The notes under the pieces: model-generated
What the model was told of the DNA's origin: nothing
What the model saw: the letters and a program-made list of their open reading frames with translations, nothing else
Databases searched by the model: none
Translations under genes and position numbers: made by a program
Part shown: piece by piece, positions 7,686 through 16,603 of the stretch
Position numbering within the stretch: position 1 is the first letter of the stretch
Layout: each line of letters starts with the position of its first letter
Source of the DNA: Lentibacillus jeotgali
Lineage (GTDB): Bacteria; Bacillota; Bacilli; Bacillales; Amphibacillaceae
Assembly (NCBI RefSeq): GCF_000224785.1
Contig: NZ_AGAV01000007.1
Coordinates: forward strand, 1 to 64,000
Length of the DNA stretch: 64,000 nucleotides
Direction: 5' to 3'

Positions 7686-7730
7686 TAATTACCCTGTCGT
7701 CTCCGTAAACGTGGGGTAATTACTCTTTTG
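7684..7730 (+). terminator. Hairpin after toxin copy 1
   Basis: AGTAATTACCC (7684-7694) and GGGTAATTACT (7714-7724) pair perfectly and are followed by CTTTTG. The hairpin overlaps the toxin stop codon. In type I systems such 3' regions are often the pairing site with the antisense antitoxin RNA. Confidence 0.75.
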
Positions 7731-7945
7731 TGAAAATCCTGATTCGGAGTCGTCGTGCCTTGCGGATAACTGTCCGGGTCGCAAGTTGCTGCTTACGATT
7801 CTTTTATCGACTCCGGAAAATAACAACCATTTTAATATTATTTGTTTCTATCCAAAACTATTCATCTTTTCTCAATTTTGATCAGAGGCTACTAGTCCAT
7901 AAGTGCTTGCATATTTTTGTATCTTGAAATTACATTACCCTATCC
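7731..7945 (-). ncRNA. Candidate antisense antitoxin RNA region of toxin copy 1
   Basis: About 215 bases after the toxin hairpin are conserved with the region after copy 2 (for example TCCGGGTCGCAAG, GGAAAATAACAACCA, AAACTATTCATC, CTTGAAATTACA) although no protein is conserved there. Conserved non-coding sequence 3' of a holin-like toxin is where a convergent antisense RNA is usually encoded. Neither a promoter nor the exact ends can be fixed from sequence alone. Confidence 0.4.
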
Positions 7946-8026
7946 CTATTAATAAGAAACATTTAGCTAAATGACTAGTCCGTTAAAGGGGATTTATTTT
8001 AATAAGTTCTTTGAAACACTCTTGTA

Positions 8027-8066
8027 TAATACGAACGGGCGCTAATCTGGAATAATTGTTGAAGAA
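8027..8066 (+). repeat. Dispersed palindromic repeat, partial copy
   Basis: ATACGAACGGGCGCTAATC, TGGAATAATTGTTGAAG: left arm, centre and the TTGTTGAA end joined directly without the right arm. Confidence 0.6.
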
Positions 8067-8102
8067 TTAAACGACCACCTGCTTTAGCAGGTAGTCGTTT
8101 AA
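8067..8102 (-). terminator. Terminator of the DHA2 efflux gene
   Basis: TTAAACGACCACCTGC and GCAGGTAGTCGTTTAA pair around TTTA; it lies right after the stop codon of the leftward MFS gene. Confidence 0.75.
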
Positions 8103-8103
8103 G

Positions 8104-9513
8104 TTAATGTTTAGATAAACGATCTCCCGGTTTTACGTCTTCTTTAAGTTTAAAAGAAAGTATGAATCCCAAAATAGCTGCGATTCCCGCTGCGATAAAG
8201 GAAACATTTACACCATGAATAAGCCCCGATACTGTCTCATCTGGTATGGCAGCTGTAGACATGATGGTAACAAGAATTGCCGTACCGATCGAACCGGCAA
8301 CTTGACGGAATGTGTTATTCATCGCAGTCCCGTGCGGAATCAGTTGGTCCGGCAACTGATTCAAGGCTAAGGTTGTCATAGGCATCATGACCATTGCGAT
8401 GGAAATCATGCGAATACCATTCATGGTTGCCAGATATGTGAAGCTTGTATCCATGGATAAATTCGTGAATGCGAAAGTTGTCAACGCTAATAGCAAAAGG
8501 CCTCCCCGAGCAAGCCATTTCCCCCCGAATTTATCAAAAAGATAACCGGTGATCGGGTTCGAAAAGCCCATAATAATTGCTCCGGGTAACAACACAAGTC
8601 CGGATTTAAGTGCTGAGAATCCAATCATATTCTGCATGTATAACGGCAAAATGATATTTGTTCCAATCATCGCAGCGAAGACGACCATCCCAAGCCCCGT
8701 CGCCAAAGTAAAAGTGCCATGTTTGAACACCCTGAATTCAAGAAGCGGCTCTTTCAGTTTCAATTGTCTTGTAATGAACAGGTAGAGAGAAACGATGCCG
8801 ATCACAATGGATAATATGACCTGAAGGCTGAGCCATCCCGCGTTACCAGCGGTGCTGAATCCGTATAGAAGTCCGCCAAATCCAATTGTCGAAAGAATGA
8901 CGGATAATATATCCAAACTTGGGTTTTTCTGTTCCGTCACATTTCTGAGTAAGAAGTAAGCCGCTATAATATCTAAAACGGCGATTGGCAGTATAACATA
9001 AAACACACTGCGCCATGGGAACTGATCAACGAGAAAGCCCGAAAGACTCGGACCGATGGCCGGGGCGAATGCGATAACAAGTCCGAACAGTCCCATCGCT
9101 GTACCTCTTCTGTGTACTGGAAAGGTAAGAAACAAAATGGTTTGCATGAGTGGCATCATAATGCCAGCTCCAGATGCTTGTAATACACGCGCAGCCATTA
9201 AGAATGTAAAATTCGGTGAAATCGCGGCAACAAGGGTTCCTGTGGCGAACAATCCCATTGCAGTTAGAAATAGCTTTCGTGTTGTGAATTTGTCGATTAA
9301 AAAAGCCGTAACTGGAATCATAATCCCGTTTACGAGCATAAAAACGGATTGCAGCCATTGTACTGTACTCTCACTTAAATTGAGATCTTGCATGATGGGT
9401 GGGAGCGCAGTACCAAGAAGTGTCTGATTTAAAATGGTAATGAAAGCGCCTGATAATAACACCGCGAAAAGCGGGACATATTTTTTCCAATTAAACGTTT
9501 CTGTATTTTCCAT
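8104..9513 (-). CDS. DHA2-type MFS drug efflux transporter (EmrB/LmrB-like), 469 aa
   Basis: The protein shows the drug:H+ antiporter-2 pattern: NQTLLGTALPPIMQDL in the first helix-loop, a loop 2-3 motif around DKFTTRKLF, GAGIMMPLMQTILFL, the motif C-like region GPSLSGFLVD, and about 14 membrane segments over 469 residues. AAGGAAGATGG precedes the ATG. A TetR regulator gene lies 142 bases upstream on the same strand, the usual arrangement for an inducible multidrug pump. The exported compound cannot be predicted. A short hydrophilic tail (KEDVKPGDRLSKH) ends the protein. Confidence 0.9.
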   Translation of the reverse strand: MENTETFNWKKYVPLFAVLLSGAFITILNQTLLGTALPPIMQDLNLSESTVQWLQSVFMLVNGIMIPVTAFLIDKFTTRKLFLTAMGLFATGTLVAAISPNFTFLMAARVLQASGAGIMMPLMQTILFLTFPVHRRGTAMGLFGLVIAFAPAIGPSLSGFLVDQFPWRSVFYVILPIAVLDIIAAYFLLRNVTEQKNPSLDILSVILSTIGFGGLLYGFSTAGNAGWLSLQVILSIVIGIVSLYLFITRQLKLKEPLLEFRVFKHGTFTLATGLGMVVFAAMIGTNIILPLYMQNMIGFSALKSGLVLLPGAIIMGFSNPITGYLFDKFGGKWLARGGLLLLALTTFAFTNLSMDTSFTYLATMNGIRMISIAMVMMPMTTLALNQLPDQLIPHGTAMNNTFRQVAGSIGTAILVTIMSTAAIPDETVSGLIHGVNVSFIAAGIAAILGFILSFKLKEDVKPGDRLSKH

Positions 9514-9655
9514 GATATACCATCTTCCTTGCAGTAAAATTTCATTGCATATGCAATTGCGATTATTAATTCCTTCTTGTAGAAGTTTTTGTTGTTTGCG
9601 TAAAATTTTTGCTGTTTACGTTATTTCATGAGTCATATTTCCAGACTTTTAATAT

Positions 9656-10543
9656 TTAGTAGTATGTTGCCTGCAAAACAGTCTCAATGCGATGAACCAA
9701 GGGGTGACATTCCTTGATTTCCGTCAAGTACAACAATAGGGCTTTAATGAGAAATTTCCTTGGTTCGTTTTCATTAATCTCTTCTTGTAACGATTGAACG
9801 GCAGATATTGATTCTTGTTGGATTTCTCTGGGCATTGATAATCGTTCGATCTTCCCACGAAGTTCTTCCAAAAGTTTTTGGATTTGTTCCTGGGGTGATT
9901 CATATTGTTGGTCCGGTTCAAACGCTTCGTATTCTTCCATTTTTTGAGACGTTAAGAAGGGTTCCACGTCCGATGTGTGGTGGATCATCGTATCAAATCG
10001 TTCTATGACAAAGCGGGCAGCGACTTGAAAATCTATGTCCTTATTTTCATGAATAGCCAAATTCGCATATTCCCTCAATGCTCCCTGAAACATGATGACA
10101 AGATCCCAGATATAGGGTTCCACCCGGCTTCCATAGGCTTCCATCAGGCAGTCCTTATACCAATTCATCATTGTCACTCTGATTTTTTTCATAAGCCATG
10201 GAATTCTTGGATTGTCATGAGGGGGCATTGCCCGAAGCAGCATGGTTATAAAAGCCCTGTTATCACGAATGCCCTCAAATTGTACAGCAATTTTTTTGAT
10301 GAGCTTTTCTTTTGGGGACGAAAAGGATTCAAGGCTGATGTTCACAGCCTTTTGCAAGACTTTATTTTGATTGTGTTCAATGACCTGGATCAAAAGTTCT
10401 TCTTTAGAATTAAAAACGTTATACAATGATCCCTTTGAAATTTTGCAGTCATCAGCAATTTCCTGTACGGATGTGTTGAAATAACCTTTTTCCGAAAAAA
10501 GGTGGGTCGCCGACTGCATAATTTCTTCTTTTTTTCTGGTCAT
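9656..10543 (-). CDS. TetR-family regulator with long C-terminal domain, 295 aa
   Basis: Residues 5-50 form a standard TetR helix-turn-helix (VQEIADDCKISKGSLYNVF). The ligand domain is much longer than the usual ~190 residues: about 100 extra residues at the C-terminus are rich in Gln/Glu/Leu (KMEEYEAFEPDQQYE, QEQIQKLLEEL) and look like a coiled coil or extra helices. AGAGGTGAGTGCGGG precedes the ATG. It lies ahead of the DHA2 efflux gene on the same strand and probably represses both. The extension matches a Bacillus subgroup of efflux regulators, but I cannot name the member. Confidence 0.85.
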   Translation of the reverse strand: MTRKKEEIMQSATHLFSEKGYFNTSVQEIADDCKISKGSLYNVFNSKEELLIQVIEHNQNKVLQKAVNISLESFSSPKEKLIKKIAVQFEGIRDNRAFITMLLRAMPPHDNPRIPWLMKKIRVTMMNWYKDCLMEAYGSRVEPYIWDLVIMFQGALREYANLAIHENKDIDFQVAARFVIERFDTMIHHTSDVEPFLTSQKMEEYEAFEPDQQYESPQEQIQKLLEELRGKIERLSMPREIQQESISAVQSLQEEINENEPRKFLIKALLLYLTEIKECHPLVHRIETVLQATYY

Positions 10544-10611
10544 CCCGCACTCACCTCTTTCGTAACATGAAGGTACTTATGCCTTGTACTCGAATAATTG
10601 GTTAAATACAT

Positions 10612-10695
10612 GATGAACAACGCACAGTTTCCGTTTTGGATTTTGACATCCGAAAATTCGTTGTTCATCGTACGACTAATCGGTCAAAAATGACC
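10612..10695. promoter_or_regulatory. Inverted repeats in front of the TetR gene, candidate operators
   Basis: Two palindromic features lie 70-150 bases upstream of the TetR start. One is an 11-bp inverted repeat, GATGAACAACG (10612-10622) with CGTTGTTCATC (10659-10669). The other is a compact 14-bp palindrome, GGTCAAAAATGACC (10682-10695). The second has the size and symmetry of a TetR-dimer site. Assignment to this regulator is inference from position. Confidence 0.45.
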
Positions 10696-10719
10696 ATACG
10701 GTTAACAACTAATATATTG

Positions 10720-11020
10720 TAATTGACTGGATGCTTTAAGTCAACCACCCGAGTTTTTATTTATCTATAAACAATAAATTCAAGCGGTTAAAGCCATAAA
10801 TCGTGAAACTACTGTACCACAGTAATAAAGGGGTAGCGTATGTAATTATATTGGTGCTTTGAAATTAACAGGTTTTCTCATACTATCTTGAATTCAAATC
10901 TTCAGGAAAAGGGCGCGGTAATCGAACAACTGCTTCCTAAGCTGGACCATATTACGGAATAAAGGTTCTGTTATAATCTTGTTAGATAATAGTGGTTTTA
11001 AAATAGTGGGATGGTGAGAA
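10720..11020. other. Intergenic region without a gene
   Basis: I see no gene. At 10908-10950 there is a weak copy of the dispersed repeat (AAAGGGCGCGGTAATCGAAC). Confidence 0.5.
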
Positions 11021-11021
11021 A

Positions 11022-11426
11022 GTGATCAGGGTAGATGTAGCATACGGACTTAATTTGTGAGCAAAAAAGGTTCTGATGGTTAATAATAGGGGGAGTGGCT
11101 GGTCTCTTCCTGGTGGAGCAGTTGAAAAAGGGGAAACGTTTAAACAGGCAGTTATGCGCGAGGTTAAAGAAGAGCCAGGGTTAACAGTAGAAGTTGAACA
11201 CATTGTTTCGGTTAACGAAGCCTTTTTTAAGGAAAGGGGTCATCACGCTTTGTTTACAACATTCAAAGCAAAAATAATTAACGGAAGCCCTTCAATTCAA
11301 TATGAAAATGAAATTGAAGAGAAAAAGTGGGTGGATTTTCAAACAGCAAACAAGTTAATGCCGTATAATCCCAGTGGCATAGAAGGACTGCTTGAATCTT
11401 TCGTCCCTTACACTTTCCAAGGCTAA
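11022..11426 (+). pseudogene. NUDIX hydrolase with an in-frame stop near the N-terminus
   Basis: A GTG at 11022 after GGTGAGAAA opens a frame VIRVDVAYGLNL that meets TGA at 11058-11060 and then continues in the same frame as AKKVLMVNNRGSGWSLPGG. The complete NUDIX box follows (GGAVEKGETFKQAV then MREVKEEPGL), so the catalytic Glu residues are present, and the protein runs to FVPYTFQG. Translation might restart at the ATG at 11076, but this would remove the first beta strand and there is no ribosome binding site there. Most likely a gene with a nonsense mutation. NUDIX enzymes cleave nucleoside diphosphate derivatives. Confidence 0.75.
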
Positions 11427-11445
11427 TATAACCTTCCCATTGTTC

Positions 11446-11476
11446 AATCAACGGGCGCAACTCAGGAATAAGTATC
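11446..11476 (+). repeat. Dispersed palindromic repeat, partial copy
   Basis: TCAATCAACGGGCGCAACTC then AGGAATAAG: left arm and centre, followed 20 bases later by a full copy. Confidence 0.6.
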
Positions 11477-11492
11477 AGCAACCAAATTGAAT

Positions 11493-11560
11493 ATAAGGGC
11501 GCCATTCCTGAATAAGTCATGGAGCCCGTTCTATACATAAGGGCCAGATTGTTGAAGACT
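11493..11560 (+). repeat. Dispersed palindromic repeat, full copy
   Basis: AAGGGCGCCATTCCTGAATA, AGTCATGGAGCCCGTTC and TATACATAAGGGCCAGATTG, TTGAA. GGGCGCCA and TGGAGCCC can pair around the ATTCCTGAAT centre. Confidence 0.8.
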
Positions 11561-11712
11561 TGAATATTGAGAGATATTATTTCGAAGGGAGTAAATCTGA
11601 TGCAAAAGGTGTAAGCGTAATGTACATAACAAAAACGGATAGGTAGTAACTATGTTTAATAACTTTGTTTATAACTTAAAGCAGAAAGAATGTTTTCTTT
11701 CTGCTTTAACTG

Positions 11713-12474
11713 CTAAAACGAGTATGATTCGCCATCGTCGGGAACTAAGACATTAGAGGAGATGCCTTTTTCATTTATGAAGTTTTTTAATTCTTCTCGT
11801 GATAGGGTCCAATGATTGACAGCTTCCATATGGCTAGCAATAATTTTTGCATTAGGCGCCGCCTTATATACTTCATATCCATCATCTTTTCCCATTACGA
11901 GAGAACCACCTTCGAGGAATTGGTTATCTCCGGCATTTACTACAATGATTTCTGGTTGGTGTGTTTCAATTTCCTCTTGAACGCCTTCATACCAAACTGT
12001 ATCTCCAGCTACGTATAATGTTTTTTCATTTGGGTGTTTAAAAACAGCGCCACATACGGGACCAGCAACTTTTAGTATTTCCCCTCTACCATGCTCACCC
12101 TTGGTTTTAGATAATTGGATATCTGCAAAGACGGTATCTTCTTGCAAAACTTCCACGTTTTTAAAACCACTGTTCTTAATTTCTGAAGCATCCTCTTCAT
12201 TTTGCGTAAACAATTTGATTTCTTTTGGAAGTACCTCTTTGGCAACATTATCCCAGTGGTCTAAATGAAGATGTGTAACTATGACGGCGTCTACATGATT
12301 AATAATATGATCAATAGAAGTTGGTAAATCAACTAACGGATTATTTTGATCTTGTCTTGCCGAATCCGGAAAAGGAGGGTAAGTCCCTTTTTCCGCTAAA
12401 AATGGATCTATTAAGAATTTCTTCCCTGCATACTCAACGATCAGAGTTGCATTGCGAATTTGTTGTATATTCAT
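11713..12474 (-). CDS. MBL-fold metal-dependent hydrolase, 253 aa
   Basis: The metallo-beta-lactamase-fold motif THLHLDHWDN gives HxHxDH, and AGDTVWY and SHMEAVNH supply the further metal ligands expected. The layout (NATLIVEYAGKKFLIDPFL at the start) resembles the UlaG/YtkL-like group of soluble hydrolases rather than beta-lactamases. The substrate is unknown. It is read away from an Lrp/AsnC-type regulator whose start lies 116 bases away, so the regulator may control it. Confidence 0.85.
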   Translation of the reverse strand: MNIQQIRNATLIVEYAGKKFLIDPFLAEKGTYPPFPDSARQDQNNPLVDLPTSIDHIINHVDAVIVTHLHLDHWDNVAKEVLPKEIKLFTQNEEDASEIKNSGFKNVEVLQEDTVFADIQLSKTKGEHGRGEILKVAGPVCGAVFKHPNEKTLYVAGDTVWYEGVQEEIETHQPEIIVVNAGDNQFLEGGSLVMGKDDGYEVYKAAPNAKIIASHMEAVNHWTLSREELKNFINEKGISSNVLVPDDGESYSF

Positions 12475-12590
12475 GGTTATAACTCCTTTGCTTTTATTTA
12501 CATTTATTATATATTATCATCAATGAAGACATACATGGATGAAATCAAGTCTTTTTGCCGTTCTACTTGATAACTGAAAGGATTTGAATA

Positions 12591-13001
12591 ATGTTAGATA
12601 GTACAGATATGCGTGTTATCGATGAACTATCCAAAAATAGTCGGATTACGATGAAAGAATTGGGTGAAAAAGTTCATTTGACTGGACAGGCTGCCTCAGA
12701 CAGAATAGCCAAGCTAGAGGACAGTGGCGTGATTGAGGGGTATACGATAAAGGTTAACCAAAGCAAATTAGGGTGTCATGTACATGCCTTTATTACGATC
12801 ATGACACAAAGTATTAATCACCAACCTTATATCTCATTTATAAAAACACAAGAACAATACGTTATATATAACTATAAAATTAGTGGAGATGGCTGCTATC
12901 TTCTTGAATGTAAATTTCCATCCAATGAAGTATTAGATGAATTTTTGGAAGAATTAAATGAATATGCAAACTATAAATTATCGATTGTTATTAATAAATA
13001 G
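12591..13001 (+). CDS. Lrp/AsnC-family transcriptional regulator, 136 aa
   Basis: Residues 4-50 hold the Lrp helix-turn-helix (SRITMKELGEKVHLTGQAASDRIAKLEDSGVI is the region; recognition helix around GQAASDRI). The C-terminal part is a short RAM/Lrp ligand domain with SGDGCYLLECKF. It is slightly shorter than most Lrp proteins. AAAGGA precedes the ATG. Divergent placement from the MBL-fold gene suggests control of that gene; a ligand cannot be named. Confidence 0.85.
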   Translation: MLDSTDMRVIDELSKNSRITMKELGEKVHLTGQAASDRIAKLEDSGVIEGYTIKVNQSKLGCHVHAFITIMTQSINHQPYISFIKTQEQYVIYNYKISGDGCYLLECKFPSNEVLDEFLEELNEYANYKLSIVINK

Positions 13002-13254
13002 TAACTCTTATGTAAAGTTTGTGAAGAAGTACACTTAAATTAACGTGCTTCATCGGGCATGTTGAATAATGTTTAGAGATACTTAGAAATATATTCATAG
13101 GATTTAAATTACAAGGAAAATGGGATATGCGTCAGTTATTTAATAGCTTACTTGCAAAAATAATGCAATGGTATTATAATCCGCGGCATTTCACAATTAC
13201 TTGATTGGAAAACACTGTAAATGACTTAGAACAGTCAACAAGGGAGATATATTA

Positions 13255-13620
13255 ATGAATAATAGATATGAATTAAATGATGATGACATGATTTTCTTTA
13301 AGGAAATGATTGAGGTTCCAAACTGGGGTGCACGAAGATCTTACTATAAAATACTAAAAGACCGGGAATCAGAAAGATTTATACGTTTTATAGCGATATA
13401 CAGAACCGTACGTCCTCTGCTTCTAGACAGGTTATCAGAAAGGGAATTGTTTATCTTGGACGAGTTTTATGGTTTGAAAAAAGAATCAACTCCTATTAAT
13501 GAATTAGCTTCAACTTTATGCATATCCAGAAGTCGTGTTATCCAGGTTCGTAACAATGCCGAAAGAAAAATTAGAAGAGTATTCCATGAAGAAAAACGAA
13601 AGAAACCTCATCAAGTTTGA
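13255..13620 (+). CDS. Small protein with a sigma-70 region 4-like helix-turn-helix, 121 aa
   Basis: The C-terminal half (about residues 62-110) reads RLSERELFILDEFYGLKKES, then PINELASTLCISRSRVIQVRN and ERKIRR. This is the spacing of sigma factor region 4, where LSERE...L...G precedes a helix-turn-helix and the final helix reads R-x-R-V-x-Q-x-x-x-x-A-x-x-K-I-R. There is no region 2, so it is not a full sigma factor. The N-terminal half is acidic and helical and unknown. AAGGGAGAT precedes the ATG. It may be a DNA-binding regulator or a split-sigma-like partner. Confidence 0.65.
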   Translation: MNNRYELNDDDMIFFKEMIEVPNWGARRSYYKILKDRESERFIRFIAIYRTVRPLLLDRLSERELFILDEFYGLKKESTPINELASTLCISRSRVIQVRNNAERKIRRVFHEEKRKKPHQV

Positions 13621-13698
13621 TAACGGGTCCCATTACGTATCGCAAAATCATATTTTGCACTAACCATACCAATAAAATTGAGAATTAGGACTTAAAGA

Positions 13699-13748
13699 AA
13701 AGTCCCCCCTGAAGTTTAAAGGACAATTATTCAACTCTGGGGGACTTT
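13699..13748 (-). terminator. Terminator overlapping the end of the EamA gene
   Basis: AAAGTCCCCC (13699-13708) and GGGGGACTTT (13739-13748) pair; the stop codon of the leftward EamA gene lies within the hairpin. Confidence 0.65.
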
Positions 13749-14680
13749 CCATTTTTACCTGATTTTTTCTCTGTAGAAGACTTTGTATTGAATGCAAGTA
13801 ATACAGTCATCCCAAGAATACAAGCTGTACCAACCCATTGTAAATATCCAAAAGGCTCATTTAACCAAATGACTGTTGTTAAAACAGCTGATAGAGGTTC
13901 TAGACTGCCTAACAGACTTGTCTCTTTAGGTGAAAGACTTTGTAAGCTTTCAATATAGAACCAAAACGCAATCATTGTACCGAAAATGACTACAAAAGCG
14001 AGGTATAAATAAATTTCTACCGTTAAGTTTGTATAATCCATTTGCCAAGGAGACTGGATCAAACTTAATGCCAAACCGCCAATAATCATAGCCCAGCCAA
14101 CAACAACAAGGGAATCGTATTGTTTCAGTAAGGGAACAGCATATAACGTATAAAAGGCCAAAGCAAGTCCGGATAATAACCCCCAAATGATGGCAGGTAT
14201 TGGAACAGATAGTTGTGATAAGGATCCATTTGTTAATAAGAAAAAGCAGCCAACTAAAGATAATGAAATCGTCAACACATCCTGGCGTGTTAAGACCGTT
14301 TGTTTGCGCACAAGTAAATATATAATAATCATGACAGGAGCTAGATATTGTAATAGCGTTGCAACAGCTGCATTACCGTGATTAATAGATGCCATATATG
14401 TGTATTGAACCGCAAGCATGCCGAGTAACCCAAAAATAATTAACTTGATTGCTGTCTTTTTATTTTTCCAAACACTGAAAACTTGAGAAAAGTCTTTTCT
14501 TAACGCCTGAACGACTAAAAGTAAGATACCAGCTATGAGCAAGCGAACGATTACGAGCCAATTAACATCGATGGCATATTGCTGAAAGAGTTTTTGTGAA
14601 ACCGTACCCCCGACACCCCAAAAGGTGGCTCCTGTTATAACAAGAATTAATCCTATTTTTTTATTAGGTCTATCCATCAT
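13727..14680 (-). CDS. EamA-family (DMT superfamily) transporter, 317 aa
   Basis: Ten membrane helices arranged as two EamA repeats are visible: the first starts [20 protein letters not shown], the second around [17 protein letters not shown]. The end of each repeat carries the expected motif ([13 protein letters not shown] and [14 protein letters not shown]). GAGGTG sits six bases before the ATG at 14680, which I prefer to a GTG three codons earlier. Members export amino acids or other metabolites. An AraC-type regulator lies divergently 103 bases away and probably controls it. Confidence 0.9.
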   Translation of the reverse strand: MMDRPNKKIGLILVITGATFWGVGGTVSQKLFQQYAIDVNWLVIVRLLIAGILLLVVQALRKDFSQVFSVWKNKKTAIKLIIFGLLGMLAVQYTYMASINHGNAAVATLLQYLAPVMIIIYLLVRKQTVLTRQDVLTISLSLVGCFFLLTNGSLSQLSVPIPAIIWGLLSGLALAFYTLYAVPLLKQYDSLVVVGWAMIIGGLALSLIQSPWQMDYTNLTVEIYLYLAFVVIFGTMIAFWFYIESLQSLSPKETSLLGSLEPLSAVLTTVIWLNEPFGYLQWVGTACILGMTVLLAFNTKSSTEKKSGKNGKSPRVE

Positions 14681-14782
14681 TTTCTTCACCTCAAATTATA
14701 AGGATAATGTTATGATAAACGAAAATTCGCTGTAATAATACATAGATTGAATCAAATAATATAAATATATTGAGGTGATGAT

Positions 14783-15673
14783 TTGAAATTTAAAAATATT
14801 GAAGTGGGGGAAAACTTGAAAGAACTCACTAGCCATCGTACAATTTCCTTACCAATAGCCTGTTATGAAACGGTGATTCGTCAAAATATACAAGGTTATA
14901 TTCCCCTTCACTGGCATGATGAAATACAATTTGTTTTGGTTGTAAAAGGCGAAGCAAACTTTCAAATAAATGAAGAAAAAATAGAGCTTCGAGAAGCAGA
15001 TGGGCTGTTTATAAATAGTGGTTGTCTGCATATGGCCGAAGAAAAGAACCAGTCAGACTGTATTTATATTTGTTTAAATGTTTCTCCTCATTTCATTTTA
15101 CCTCAAGAACTTTATACAACTTATGTATACCCTTATATTCAAGCAACTAATTTACCTTATTTATACATTGATGCAAATGATAATTGGGGGCGTAACATTT
15201 TAGGGGCTATTATGAAAATTAAGGAGAGAATTGAACAGGAACCCCCATACTTTGAAATCGAAATTGCCTTACAGACCACGTTTATTTGGAAAAACCTCAT
15301 TATTAATGGCTTTTCATTAGAATACAATCAAACGGAAGCGCTAAAGAATCATCGGATGAAGCAAATGTTAAACTGGATACATCGCCATTATGGAGAGAAA
15401 ATTATGCTAGATGATATTGCAAGTGCTGGCGGGTTGAGCCGTTCTGAATGCTGCCGATATTTCAAAAGCATGTTAAAAACGACGCCATTACGTTATGTAA
15501 CTGACTACCGAATTCAAGCAAGCTTAAGTCTGCTGCAACATACAGACGCCAATGTTACGGAAATTGCCTATCAAGTAGGTTTTAACAGTACAAGCTATTT
15601 CATTGATAAATTCCGTAAGATGATGAACATAACGCCATTGGCATATAAAAAACATAACTTTGGTGATCGTTAA
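14783..15673 (+). CDS. AraC-family transcriptional regulator, 296 aa
   Basis: The N-terminal ~110 residues form a cupin-type ligand domain with PLHWHDEIQFVLVVKG. The C-terminal ~95 residues hold both AraC helix-turn-helix units: LDDIASAGGLSRSECCRYFK, and VTEIAYQVGFNSTSYFIDKF with the following F-R-K-M. The TTG start at 14783 follows TGAGGTGATG. It lies back to back with the EamA exporter, so control of that exporter is the likely role. Confidence 0.9.
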   Translation: MKFKNIEVGENLKELTSHRTISLPIACYETVIRQNIQGYIPLHWHDEIQFVLVVKGEANFQINEEKIELREADGLFINSGCLHMAEEKNQSDCIYICLNVSPHFILPQELYTTYVYPYIQATNLPYLYIDANDNWGRNILGAIMKIKERIEQEPPYFEIEIALQTTFIWKNLIINGFSLEYNQTEALKNHRMKQMLNWIHRHYGEKIMLDDIASAGGLSRSECCRYFKSMLKTTPLRYVTDYRIQASLSLLQHTDANVTEIAYQVGFNSTSYFIDKFRKMMNITPLAYKKHNFGDR

Positions 15674-16117
15674 GAACATATAAGGCTAATATTAAATTAA
15701 GATAATAATTACAATTTTCTGTAAACAGTGTGCGTTCGCGGAAGAAGGCGTCCATCAGAATTGAGCCATATTGTTGAACAACTTTTTTATAACTACATGT
15801 ACCTAATTAACAAGTATAAACTAAATTCACATGAATAATTTTACTTCCGATAAGCAATAGGGACGGTTATGAAGGATTTTACTTTAACTAAAGGCAGAAT
15901 AATAAAATATCGCTACGTTCTTTGTCCCCCCACCAAAACGGTAGGGGGTTTTGCTTGAATTAATATCTCATTTTAGTGTGAAAGAGCTGATGCAATAGAT
16001 TTCCTGAACATTCATTTAACATGAATTATATTTAAATATTTGCTTGGTTAACGGTTAATTATTTGGTAAAATGCTTATTAAACAAAATATAATTTTATTA
16101 TTTTGAGGAGGTGCAAA
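15674..16117. other. Intergenic region, no gene seen
   Basis: It holds a weak copy of the dispersed repeat near 15728-15762 (GTGCGTTCGCGGAAGAAGG, CGTCC), one strong hairpin at 15926-15956, and the promoter side of the Lrp gene. A TTTGGTAAAATG stretch near 16060 is the most likely -10 surroundings for the next operon. Confidence 0.5.
15926..15956 (+). terminator. Hairpin with T-run in the AraC-Lrp interval
   Basis: CCCCCCACC, AAAAC, GGTAGGGGG and TTTT form a strong stem followed by a short T-run. Confidence 0.6.
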
Positions 16118-16591
16118 ATGACAAGTAATCTTGATGAACATGATAAGGCAATATTACGAGAATTACAGGAAGATGCTTCCATTTCAAATCTAAATTTATC
16201 AAAAAAAATTGGACTTTCACCATCGGCTTGTCTTGCAAGAACAAAAAATTTGGCAGAAACAGGTGTTATTAAAAAGTTTACGACGATTGTTGATGAGAAA
16301 AAACTGGGAATTGAAGTCACAGCCATAGCTCTCATCAACCTATCACCTTTGAATAGAGAAACGATTCATTCATTTTTAGAAGATATAAACAAATATCCGC
16401 AGGTTCAAGAGTGCTACACACTTACAGGAAGCCATGACTATATGCTCAAGATCATAACAAAGGACATGGAAAGTTATAGGAATTTTATCATTGATTCATT
16501 AATGCAGAATCCGGCAGTCAGCGGCGTTGATACAAGCATGGTGATGAGTACAGAAAAAAGAACTGTCAGTGTACCCATTGATGAAGTTTAG
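16118..16591 (+). CDS. azlB: Lrp/AsnC-family regulator of the azlCD pair, 157 aa
   Basis: GAGGAGGTG lies just before the ATG at 16118. Residues 5-50 form the Lrp helix-turn-helix (NLNLSKKIGLSPSACLARTK) and the rest the RAM ligand domain (GSHDYMLKIITKDMESY), full length for the family. It is followed at 12 bases by azlC and then azlD. In Bacillus subtilis the Lrp-like AzlB represses the azlBCD genes, so the symbol is given by synteny and family. Confidence 0.8.
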   Translation: MTSNLDEHDKAILRELQEDASISNLNLSKKIGLSPSACLARTKNLAETGVIKKFTTIVDEKKLGIEVTAIALINLSPLNRETIHSFLEDINKYPQVQECYTLTGSHDYMLKIITKDMESYRNFIIDSLMQNPAVSGVDTSMVMSTEKRTVSVPIDEV

Positions 16592-16603
16592 GGGGCTATA
16601 AAT

